Source: Salipiger pentaromativorans
Lineage (GTDB): Bacteria; Pseudomonadota; Alphaproteobacteria; Rhodobacterales; Rhodobacteraceae
Direction: 5' to 3'
NCBI RefSeq assembly: GCF_024721115.1
Contig: NZ_JAMDHK010000022.1
Location: 1 to 64,000, forward strand
DNA length: 64,000 bases
The notes below the pieces were generated by a model that saw only the letters and a program-made list of their open reading frames with translations, had not been told where the DNA came from and ran no database searches. How positions within the stretch are numbered: the stretch's first letter is position 1; each line of letters opens with the position of its first letter. The position numbers and the translations under genes are program-made. Shown here piece after piece: positions 55,053 through 62,328 of this stretch.

Positions 55053-56624
55053 TCAGCTCGGTCCGATCATGAAACAGGTCACCTGGCGCGCCTGTAGGCG
55101 ACGGCAGGCCAGATCGGCGGTTTCACGGGACAGGCCCATGAAATTGGCGTCAAAACCGGATTTGCGGTTCACCACCTTGCGCAGCGATCCGTCAAGCGTG
55201 CTGGTTTCCATCAGCGCCGTCTTCAGCAGCACCTTCTCGGCGGCATAGCGGCTGGGATAGCGCCCGACATTGATGCCCCAGTGGCGCCCGCCGGAGGTGG
55301 ACAGACGGGTCACGACCTCCTGTTCCTCGACGGGTTCCGCCGCGGCCTGCGTCACAGGCGCGGCGGCCGAGGCGCTGGCCAGCACGATCCCCTTGGGCCG
55401 GCGCACCGGCTTGACCGAAACGTCCGGCGCCACGTTCGAGGCATCGGCCACGGTTTCGACCTCTGCGGCTTTGGCGGCCTCGGCGGTCTGCACCACCGCA
55501 AGCACGGATTCGATGTCTTCCTCGACCTTGGCCACCAGGGGCGCCACTTCGGTGCCCGACACACCCGGACGGGCCTTGGGGCGCAGGCTGCGGCTCACCG
55601 CCGCGGCCGCGACGCGGATCGTCTTGCCACGGGCGCCGTCGGGCGACGGATCGTCGCCACGGGCAACCACGACAGCCCCGCTGTCCTGCTTGCCCAGATA
55701 AGGCGGCTTGGCGGGTTTGCGCAGCGCCACGCGGGTATTGGCCCGCTGGAATCCCAGATCCATCAGCTCGGCAACCTTGGCATTGCGCGAGGCGGTCGAC
55801 CGGCCGCCGAAGACGGTGGTGATGATCCGCTCCTTGCCGCGCTCGGCAGAGGCCACGAGGTTGAACCCGGCCGCGCGGGTGTAGCCCGTCTTGATCCCGT
55901 CGGCGCCCTTGTAGGAGCCCAGGAAACGGCGGTTGGTGTTGGCCACCTCGCGGATGCCCGCATCCGCGGTGACCCGCGAGAACAGGTTATAATACTGCGG
56001 ATAGTCATAGATCATGTGCCGCCCGAGGATCGACATGTCGCGGGCGGTGGACATGTGGCCGCTCTCGGTCAGACCGTTGGCGTTCTTGAAGGTGGTGCGG
56101 GTCATGCCCAGCGCCTTGGCCGTGCGGTTCATCCGGCGGGCAAAGGCCGCCTCCGACCCGGCGATGGCCTCGCCGATGGCGGTGGCGGCGTCATTGGCGG
56201 ATTTCACCGCCGCCGCGCGCACCAGATAGCGCAGCTTGATCTTCTGACCTTCCTGAAGCCCCAGCTTCGACGGCGGCTCGGAGGCGGCGTTGCGCGACAC
56301 GGTCACCAGCGTGTCCATGGTCAGCTCGCCATGCTCCACCGCCTCGAAGGCGATATAGAGGGTCATCATCTTGGTCAGAGAGGCCGGATGCAACGGCGTG
56401 TCCGCATTGCGCGAATGCAGAACCTCGCCCGAACGGGCATCCATCACCATGGCCGCATAGGGCGCAGCCATCGCGCTCATCGGCACCACGATGACGAACC
56501 AGATCAGTGTCAAAAAATATAGGCCTGCTCGGCCCGGCCGTTGCCTACGCCGTCCCGTCACGGTATCTGCCTTCTCTGCCTCGTGTCCCCGAATTTTCCG
56601 GTGGACGATTGTTTTGATTAACAT
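55053..56624 (-). CDS. D-alanyl-D-alanine carboxypeptidase (S11/DacA) with SPOR-like C-terminus
   Basis: A 523-residue penicillin-binding protein that removes terminal D-Ala from peptidoglycan stems. After an N-terminal membrane or signal helix (about 34-53, ending AMA-APYAA), the motifs are SLTK (Ser82), SAN (142-144) and KTG (245-247). A Pro/Ala/Glu-rich linker of about 130 residues leads to a SPOR-like domain (HWGINVGRYPSRYAAEKVLLKTAL to QVTCFMIGPS) that may bind denuded glycan at the septum. The start is uncertain; the first 30 residues are unusually basic and hydrophilic, so an internal GTG may be used. Confidence 0.93.
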   Translation of the reverse strand: MLIKTIVHRKIRGHEAEKADTVTGRRRQRPGRAGLYFLTLIWFVIVVPMSAMAAPYAAMVMDARSGEVLHSRNADTPLHPASLTKMMTLYIAFEAVEHGELTMDTLVTVSRNAASEPPSKLGLQEGQKIKLRYLVRAAAVKSANDAATAIGEAIAGSEAAFARRMNRTAKALGMTRTTFKNANGLTESGHMSTARDMSILGRHMIYDYPQYYNLFSRVTADAGIREVANTNRRFLGSYKGADGIKTGYTRAAGFNLVASAERGKERIITTVFGGRSTASRNAKVAELMDLGFQRANTRVALRKPAKPPYLGKQDSGAVVVARGDDPSPDGARGKTIRVAAAAVSRSLRPKARPGVSGTEVAPLVAKVEEDIESVLAVVQTAEAAKAAEVETVADASNVAPDVSVKPVRRPKGIVLASASAAAPVTQAAAEPVEEQEVVTRLSTSGGRHWGINVGRYPSRYAAEKVLLKTALMETSTLDGSLRKVVNRKSGFDANFMGLSRETADLACRRLQARQVTCFMIGPS

Positions 56625-56777
56625 CAGCGTAACACGAGAACCGCCTTAAAGAAACCCTGCAATCCCTTGATTTTTTGCCCTTTTTACAGACAGTAAAATC
56701 CACATATAGGGTCGGCGCCGCGTCGCCACCCCAAAACCGGCGATTGTGGCGGGATTATGGCACACGACTCGCGAAAA

Positions 56778-57476
56778 TCAACCGAGACGTGTGACCAGCT
56801 CGGGCAACGCCCCCAGATCCGGCAGCTCGACAAAGCGCGGATGCTGCGGCTTTTCCGCCAGCTCCAGCGTCCACATCAGATCATGCGGCACGTAGACGCC
56901 CCAGCCACCGGCTTCGATCGCCGGACGGATGTCGGATTTCAGCGAGTTGCCGACCATCATCGCCCCCGCCGCGCCCCCCGGACAGCCGCCGAAGATCCGC
57001 GCATAGGTGTCGGGCCGCTTGTCCGAGACGATCTCGACCGCATCGAACAGCTCGCCCAGCCCCGATTGCGCCAGCTTGCGCTCCTGATGCAGCAGGTCGC
57101 CCTTGGTGATCAGCACCAGGTGGTGCCCGTCCGCCAGCGCCTCCACCGCCTCGCGCGCATGCGGCAAAAGCTCGATGGGATGATCGAGCATCTCCTGCCC
57201 GGCCTTGAGGATCTCGCCGATCACATCGCCGGGCACGCGGCCCTCGGTCACCTCGATGGCGGTTTCGATCATCGAAAGCACAAAACCCTTCACGCCGAAT
57301 CCGTAATGGCCCAGATTGCGCCTCTCCGCCTCCAGCAGCCGGTCGCCCAGATGTTCGGCATCTGCATGTTCGGCAAGCAAATCCGCGAATCGTTGCTGCG
57401 TCAGCTTGAAAAACCGCTCGTTGTGCCAAAGGGTATCATCCGCGTCGAAACCGATTGTTTGCAATTTCCGGTGCAT
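56778..57476 (-). CDS. HAD superfamily hydrolase
   Basis: A 232-residue phosphatase-type protein. Motif I is [15 protein letters not shown], motif [10 protein letters not shown], motif III Lys in SDKRPDTY and motif [19 protein letters not shown], so the active site is complete. The cap is the small helical type. The substrate is unknown. It is divergent from clpS (96 bp between starts) and lies upstream of the carboxypeptidase gene on the same strand. Confidence 0.92.
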   Translation of the reverse strand: MHRKLQTIGFDADDTLWHNERFFKLTQQRFADLLAEHADAEHLGDRLLEAERRNLGHYGFGVKGFVLSMIETAIEVTEGRVPGDVIGEILKAGQEMLDHPIELLPHAREAVEALADGHHLVLITKGDLLHQERKLAQSGLGELFDAVEIVSDKRPDTYARIFGGCPGGAAGAMMVGNSLKSDIRPAIEAGGWGVYVPHDLMWTLELAEKPQHPRFVELPDLGALPELVTRLG

Positions 57477-57572
57477 AAGAGACAGACTCCGTATGGCAAC
57501 CCTTCCCTCCCGGGCTGCACCGATTTATATAGACGCTTCGAACCCGCAACCGCAAAGCGCCTTGAGCCCGAG

Positions 57573-57935
57573 ATGACGATCACCATCACGGAACACACGA
57601 TCCGCCTCGCAACCACGCCCTCTTCTCCCGACGATGGCGAGGGCGATGCCGATGTGGTCGTGCAGACCAAGCCCAAGACCAAGCGCCCGCCGCTCTACAA
57701 GGTGCTTCTTCTGAACGACGATTATACGCCGATGGAATTCGTCGTGCATGTGCTCGAGCGGTTTTTCAGCATGTCCCACGCGCAGGCGTTCGAGATCATG
57801 CTGACGGTGCACAAGAAGGGGGTGGCGGTGGTCGGCGTCTTCAGTCACGAGATCGCCGAGACGAAGGTCGGCCAGGTGATGGATTTCGCCCGCCGGCATC
57901 AGCACCCGCTGCAATGCACCATGGAAAAGGAGTAG
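57573..57935 (+). CDS. clpS: ATP-dependent Clp protease adaptor ClpS
   Basis: A 120-residue adaptor that delivers N-degron substrates to ClpAP. The conserved core is [43 protein letters not shown] and [21 protein letters not shown]. The substrate-binding pocket residues Asn-Asp of LNDDYTPM are present. I use the ATG of MTITITEH; the acidic N-terminal tail is expected to be flexible. clpA is not adjacent here; rsmC follows by 25 bp. Confidence 0.95.
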   Translation: MTITITEHTIRLATTPSSPDDGEGDADVVVQTKPKTKRPPLYKVLLLNDDYTPMEFVVHVLERFFSMSHAQAFEIMLTVHKKGVAVVGVFSHEIAETKVGQVMDFARRHQHPLQCTMEKE

Positions 57936-57960
57936 GCCGCGCCCCTGCGCCGGCCCTGCC

Positions 57961-58938
57961 ATGACAGCCGACAGATTGAGTTTCGCGACAGAGGCGGGCC
58001 TGACCCTGCCCGCCGAAGGCCGCATCCTGCTGATCGGCGCGCCCGGCGATCTGGTCTCTGACGCGCTGCCGCTCGACCGCTGCGCCGTTGTGCAGAGGTT
58101 CAAACCCGACCACGATGCCTGGGCCCGTCGCGGCGTGCCTGTGGGGCTGGCGCCCGAGGGCACCTTCGCCGCCGCCATTGTCTTTCTGCCCCGCGCCCGC
58201 GATCTGGCCGAGGCCCGCATCGCGACCGCCTGTGCCGCCGCCCCGGGCGGGCTGATCGTTCTCGACGGGCAGAAGACCGATGGCATCGACACGCTCGCCA
58301 AGGCCGTGAAGGCGCGGGTGCCGGTGCTGGGTCAGGTCTCCAAGGCGCATGGCAAGACGCTCTGGTTTTTCGCGAGCGGGGATTTCGCCGGTTGGGCGCG
58401 CGGGCCGGCGCAGAACGGACACGGGCTCTGGACCGCGCCTGGCGTGTTCTCTGCCGACGCCCCCGACCCGGGCAGCGAAGCGCTGCTCGCGGCACTGCCC
58501 GTCAGGCTCGGTGCGCGGGTCGCCGATCTCGGCGCGGGCTGGGGCGGGCTCGCCCGCGGGCTTCTGGCGCGTGCCGACATCGCGGCCCTGCATCTGGTCG
58601 AGGCCGATCACGCCGCGCTCGACTGCGCCCGGCGCAATATCCCCGACCCGCGCGCCACGTTCCACTGGGCGGATGCCACGACATGGCGCCCGTCCGAACC
58701 ACTGGATGCGGTGGTGATGAATCCGCCCTTCCACCAGGGACGCAAGGCCGACCCGTCTCTGGGGCAGGCGTTTATCGCCGCCGCCCGGCACATGCTGAAA
58801 CCTTCGGGCCAGCTCTGGCTCGTGGCGAACCGCCACCTGCCCTACGAGACCACGCTTGCGGCACATTTCCGGCAGACCGAGGAAATTGCGGGCGACAGCC
58901 GCTTCAAGATCCTTCACGGCGCTCGCCCGCTCCGCTGA
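57961..58938 (+). CDS. rsmC: 16S rRNA (guanine-N2) methyltransferase RsmC-like
   Basis: A 325-residue protein with the RsmC layout: an N-terminal degenerate methyltransferase-like domain (residues 1-150) and a catalytic C-terminal domain with SAM motif VADLGAGWGGLARGLL and catalytic VVMNPPFHQGRK. RsmC methylates G1207 of 16S rRNA; homologues also include class I methyltransferases of other RNA targets. ATG start; located 25 bp after clpS and 46 bp before the SDR gene, likely one transcript. Confidence 0.87.
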   Translation: MTADRLSFATEAGLTLPAEGRILLIGAPGDLVSDALPLDRCAVVQRFKPDHDAWARRGVPVGLAPEGTFAAAIVFLPRARDLAEARIATACAAAPGGLIVLDGQKTDGIDTLAKAVKARVPVLGQVSKAHGKTLWFFASGDFAGWARGPAQNGHGLWTAPGVFSADAPDPGSEALLAALPVRLGARVADLGAGWGGLARGLLARADIAALHLVEADHAALDCARRNIPDPRATFHWADATTWRPSEPLDAVVMNPPFHQGRKADPSLGQAFIAAARHMLKPSGQLWLVANRHLPYETTLAAHFRQTEEIAGDSRFKILHGARPLR

Positions 58939-58984
58939 TCTTCGCTAACGTCCCGCCAACCGGCCAAACCGCAAAGGGAGCCTT

Positions 58985-59785
58985 ATGAGCTATTCGATCG
59001 AAGGCAAAACCGCCATCGTCACCGGTGCCGCCAACGGTGTCGGGCTCGCCATCGCGCGGCATTTCGCGAACAAGGGCGCCAATGTCATGTTCGCCGATAT
59101 GGACGAAAACCGGCTTGCCAAGGAATGCGGCCAGGAAACCGACGGTGGCAACATGTGCTATTTCGCCGGGGACCTGCGCGAACGGCTGACACTGGCCAAT
59201 CTCGTCTCGGCCACGCTCGATGCGTTCGACCGGATCGACATCCTGGTGAACGGCGCCCGTCAGATGATGCCCACCGAGGCGCTCGACCTCGAAGACAGCT
59301 CGATGGAGACGCTGCTCGGGCAGAACCTGATGCCGGCGCTGCGGCTCAGCCAGATCGTCGCGAACCGGATGATCAAACAGGCCAACGGCGACAGCGACCG
59401 CCAGTTGGGCGCGATCATCAACCTCTCCTCCATCGCGTCGCGTCGCACCCAGCAGCAGCTCATGGCCTATTCGGTCTCCTGCGCGGCGCTCGACCAGATG
59501 ACCCGGTCCATGGCGGTGGCGATGGCGCCGCATCGCATCCGGGTCAACGGCATCGGCTTCGGCTCGGTGATGTCGGCAAGCCTGAAGGACAGGCTCAAGA
59601 GCCACCCCGACTACCGTCGCGAGATCGAGGCGCACACCCCGCTGGCCCGGATTGCCGGACCGGACGCGCTGGCCGAGGCGGTCCAGTTCCTGGCCTCGGA
59701 CGGCTCGGGCTTCATGACCGGGCAGATTCTCACCGTGGACGGCGGGCGCACGCTGCTCGACCCGGTTGCAGCACCGGCGCATTGA
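58985..59785 (+). CDS. SDR family protein lacking the catalytic lysine
   Basis: A 266-residue Rossmann-fold protein. The cofactor motif TGAANGVGLAIARHFA is intact, and Ser149 and Tyr162 of the catalytic set are in place, but the lysine of YxxxK is Cys166 (AYSVSCAAL), and the NNAG motif is reduced to NGAR. Without Lys the usual proton relay should fail, so this may be a binding protein or an enzyme of altered chemistry. The C-terminal FLASDGSGFMTGQILTVDGGRTL is typical. It lies between rsmC and hemF on the same strand. Confidence 0.9.
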   Translation: MSYSIEGKTAIVTGAANGVGLAIARHFANKGANVMFADMDENRLAKECGQETDGGNMCYFAGDLRERLTLANLVSATLDAFDRIDILVNGARQMMPTEALDLEDSSMETLLGQNLMPALRLSQIVANRMIKQANGDSDRQLGAIINLSSIASRRTQQQLMAYSVSCAALDQMTRSMAVAMAPHRIRVNGIGFGSVMSASLKDRLKSHPDYRREIEAHTPLARIAGPDALAEAVQFLASDGSGFMTGQILTVDGGRTLLDPVAAPAH

Positions 59786-59840
59786 TTGCCTCGCCGCGCG
59801 GTTGCCGCTAACACCGGCGCAAGGATGCGAGGAGATCCCG

Positions 59841-60737
59841 ATGACCGACACAGACGCTTTTGCCGACCGTAAGGCCCGTGCCTCGGACTGGTTCCGCAGC
59901 CTGCGCGACGAGATCGTCGCCGCCTTCGAAGGGCTGGAAGACAGCCACACCGAGGGGCCTTTTCACGATCGCGCCGCCGGGCGTTTCGAGGTGACGCCGA
60001 CCAAACGCGCCACCGAAGACGGCAGCGATGCCGGCGGCGGGCTCATGAGCGTGATGCGCGGCGGACGGGTGTTCGAGAAGGTCGGGGTGAACGTCTCGAC
60101 CGTCTACGGAACCCTGGGCGCGGCGGCGCAAAAGGCGATGGCGGCGCGGGGCGTGCCGGGGATCGAGACGGATCCGCGGTTCTGGGCCAGCGGCATCAGC
60201 CTTGTCGCGCATATGCAGAACCCGCACGCGCCGGCGGTGCACATGAATACGCGGATGTTCTGGACGCCCGGCGCCTGGTGGTTCGGCGGCGGTTCCGATC
60301 TCAACCCCTGCATCGAATACGACGAGGACACGGCGCATTTCCACGCCACCCAGAAGACCCATCTCGATCCGCATGGCGACACGCTCTATCCCGAGTTCAA
60401 GGCCTGGGCGGACGAGTATTTCTTCATTCCCCACCGCAACCGCGCGCGCGGGGTGGGCGGCATCTTCATGGACGACCGCAACAGCGGCGACTGGGAGGCG
60501 GATTTCGCGCTGACCCGCGACATCGGCCGCGCCTTTCTCCCCGCCTATCTGCCGCTGGTGGACCGGCGCCGCGGAACGCCCTTCACCGAAGCCGACAAGA
60601 CGACCCAGCTGGTGCATCGCGGCCTCTACGCCGAATACAACCTCGTCTATGATCGGGGCACCAAATTCGGGCTGGCCACCGGGCACGACGCAAATGCGGT
60701 GCTGATGAGCCTGCCGCCCATGGCGCAGTGGGTCTGA
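59841..60737 (+). CDS. hemF: Oxygen-dependent coproporphyrinogen III oxidase
   Basis: A 298-residue aerobic HemF that decarboxylates two propionates of coproporphyrinogen III. Signatures: GGGLMSVMRGGRVFEKVGVN, SLVAHMQNPHAPAVHMNTRMF, WWFGGGSDLNPCIEYDEDTAHFH, FFIPHRNRARGVGGIFMDD and YNLVYDRGTKFGLATG. I start at MTDTDAFAD with a GCGAGGAG site. Third haem-synthesis gene of the window, after hemE and hemC. Confidence 0.98.
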   Translation: MTDTDAFADRKARASDWFRSLRDEIVAAFEGLEDSHTEGPFHDRAAGRFEVTPTKRATEDGSDAGGGLMSVMRGGRVFEKVGVNVSTVYGTLGAAAQKAMAARGVPGIETDPRFWASGISLVAHMQNPHAPAVHMNTRMFWTPGAWWFGGGSDLNPCIEYDEDTAHFHATQKTHLDPHGDTLYPEFKAWADEYFFIPHRNRARGVGGIFMDDRNSGDWEADFALTRDIGRAFLPAYLPLVDRRRGTPFTEADKTTQLVHRGLYAEYNLVYDRGTKFGLATGHDANAVLMSLPPMAQWV

Positions 60738-60753
60738 CGGACCGCCATCTGAT

Positions 60754-60773
60754 CTTGCCCCGCGCGGGGCAAG
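60754..60773. terminator. Hairpin between convergent hemF and response regulator
   Basis: CTTGCCCC, loop GCGC, GGGGCAAG: an 8-bp stem between two convergent stop codons. No T tract is present on either side. Confidence 0.5.
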
Positions 60774-60785
60774 GTCGCCGACCGG

Positions 60786-61430
60786 TCAGAAAAGCCCCGC
60801 CTCCTTGGCCAGCAACGCGGCCTGGGTCCGGTTCGACGCCCCGATCTTACGATAAAGCGTCTTTACATGCAGCTTGACCGTGGGTTCGCGAATATCCAAA
60901 TCGCGGGCGATTTCCTTGTTGGATTTGCCCTGCGTCAGCCCCTCGAGCACCTCGAGTTCGCGGCGTGACAGACGGTCTGCAAGCGGGTTGCCCACATGGC
61001 CATCGTCGCCGCGCAGGAAATCGAGCGGCGCATATTGCTCGCCCATCGCCATGAAACGTACCGCGTTGACCAGCGACTTCGCCGACAGCGTCTTGGGCAG
61101 AAACCCCGCGGCCCCCTCCTCCAGCACCTTTTCCGCGACCTCGCGGCTGGCCGTGCCGGAAATGATCGCCACCCGTTTCGCCCCTTCCAGCGCGCTCATC
61201 CGCGTCAGCCCTTCCAGCGCATTCATCCCCGGCATCGAGTAATCCAGCAGCACCAGGTCGAACCGCTCCCCGGCCTTCACGAGCTTTTCCGCCTCGGCAT
61301 AGCTGGCCACGCTGACGGTCTCGAAATCGCCCTCGCCCCTTAGAAACACTTCGAGCGTGTCGCGCAGCAGATCGTGATCGTCGGCGATCAGCACGCGCAG
61401 AACGGACGAGGCGGGCGTCATGTGCCGCAT
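60786..61430 (-). CDS. NarL/FixJ-type (LuxR HTH) response regulator
   Basis: A 214-residue regulator. The receiver has the Asp pair in LIADDHD, phospho-acceptor Asp63 (LVLLDYSMPGMN), Thr in IISGTA and Lys in GFLPKTLS, so it looks fully functional. The C-terminal LuxR HTH reads RLSRRELEVLEGLTQGKSNK then EIARDLDIREPTVKLHVKTL. The ATG at 61430 or a second one 9 bp later may be the start. It is divergent from a periplasmic protein and a histidine kinase, the likely partner. Confidence 0.93.
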   Translation of the reverse strand: MRHMTPASSVLRVLIADDHDLLRDTLEVFLRGEGDFETVSVASYAEAEKLVKAGERFDLVLLDYSMPGMNALEGLTRMSALEGAKRVAIISGTASREVAEKVLEEGAAGFLPKTLSAKSLVNAVRFMAMGEQYAPLDFLRGDDGHVGNPLADRLSRRELEVLEGLTQGKSNKEIARDLDIREPTVKLHVKTLYRKIGASNRTQAALLAKEAGLF

Positions 61431-61788
61431 GGTCTGGGAAGCGTTCAAAAATCCAGTCTCCTCGAACTGAGGCCGCGAATCGGCGGGCTGTGGCGTGGAA
61501 TACTGCGCCCAAAACGCGGTGAAATTGTGAATAGGGCGGCATTGCGATGGGATCACGGCACAGATGGCCCGCGCCGTTTGCGAAACATTCGATATAAAAA
61601 CCTGGGCCGCGCGGCAGTTTCTTAACCGGATTGGCCTAGACCCGCCCCATGAGCCCACCAGTCCTCCAAGGGCCCCGCGCCCCCCGCGTCCCTATCCCCC
61701 CGGATAGGCGGCCTCTCCCGATGCCCGCATTCCGACAAGGGCCCTCTACATGAGACACTGCCGCCTCCGCCTGAAAAGGATCCGCGCC
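61431..61788. other. Divergent control region of the right-end two-component locus
   Basis: This 358-bp gap between the LuxR-type regulator and the periplasmic protein contains an 18-bp palindrome (separate entry) and a moderately AT-rich stretch around 61586-61630 (CATTCGATATAAAAACC and TTTCTTAACCGG) that may hold a promoter. No coding capacity or RNA gene is recognised. Confidence 0.55.
61691..61708. promoter_or_regulatory. 18-bp palindrome CCTATCC-N4-GGATAGG
   Basis: A perfect 7-bp inverted repeat with four C in the centre, about 80 bp before the periplasmic-protein gene and 260 bp before the regulator gene. Its size fits a dimeric LuxR-type response regulator site. Confidence 0.45.
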
Positions 61789-62301
61789 ATGACTTTTCTC
61801 CGAACGCTCCGCAGCGCCGCCGCCGCAATGCTCTTGCTGACCCTGCCGCTGGCCGCCGCCGATCTCGACACGCCCACCGGTCCGCCGCTGCTGACCGTCA
61901 GCGGCGCAATCGACCACACCAACGATGGGGTCACCGCCGTTTTCGATCTCGCCATGCTCGAAGCGATGGAGCGGCGCAGCTTCACCACCCGGACGATCTG
62001 GACGAATGGCGAACAGCACTTCACCGGCGTGTCGCTGCGCCATCTGATGGAGGCGGTCGGAGCCCGCGGCGGCCATCTGCGGGCCATCGCCATCAACGAT
62101 TACGCAGTGGACATCCCGCGCGAGGATTGGGAGGCGGACGGCCCCATCGTCGCCTACCGCAACAATGGCGCGCCGATGTCCGTGCGGCACAAGGGCCCGC
62201 TCTGGATCGTCTACCCCTATGACAGCGATCCGGCGTACCGGTCCGAAAAGATCTACGCGCGCAGCATCTGGCAGCTTGCGCGTATCGCTGTGCGCGAATG
62301 A
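61789..62301 (+). CDS. Periplasmic protein related to molybdopterin-binding (SUOX) domains, without cysteine
   Basis: A 170-residue exported protein (signal TLRSAAAAMLLLTLPLAAA). The mature part resembles the oxidoreductase molybdopterin-binding fold: LLTVSGAIDHTN, FDLAMLEAMERRSFTTRTIW, FTGVSLRHLMEAVGA, IAINDYAVDIPRED, SVRHKGPLWIVYPYDSDPAYRSE. The whole protein has no cysteine, so it lacks the molybdenum ligand of active SUOX enzymes. It may bind a ligand for the kinase encoded 27 bp downstream. I choose the ATG that begins a proper signal peptide, with AAAAGGAT upstream. Confidence 0.75.
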   Translation: MTFLRTLRSAAAAMLLLTLPLAAADLDTPTGPPLLTVSGAIDHTNDGVTAVFDLAMLEAMERRSFTTRTIWTNGEQHFTGVSLRHLMEAVGARGGHLRAIAINDYAVDIPREDWEADGPIVAYRNNGAPMSVRHKGPLWIVYPYDSDPAYRSEKIYARSIWQLARIAVRE

Positions 62302-62328
62302 CATCCGCAGCCGAGGGCCCGGCCAGCC

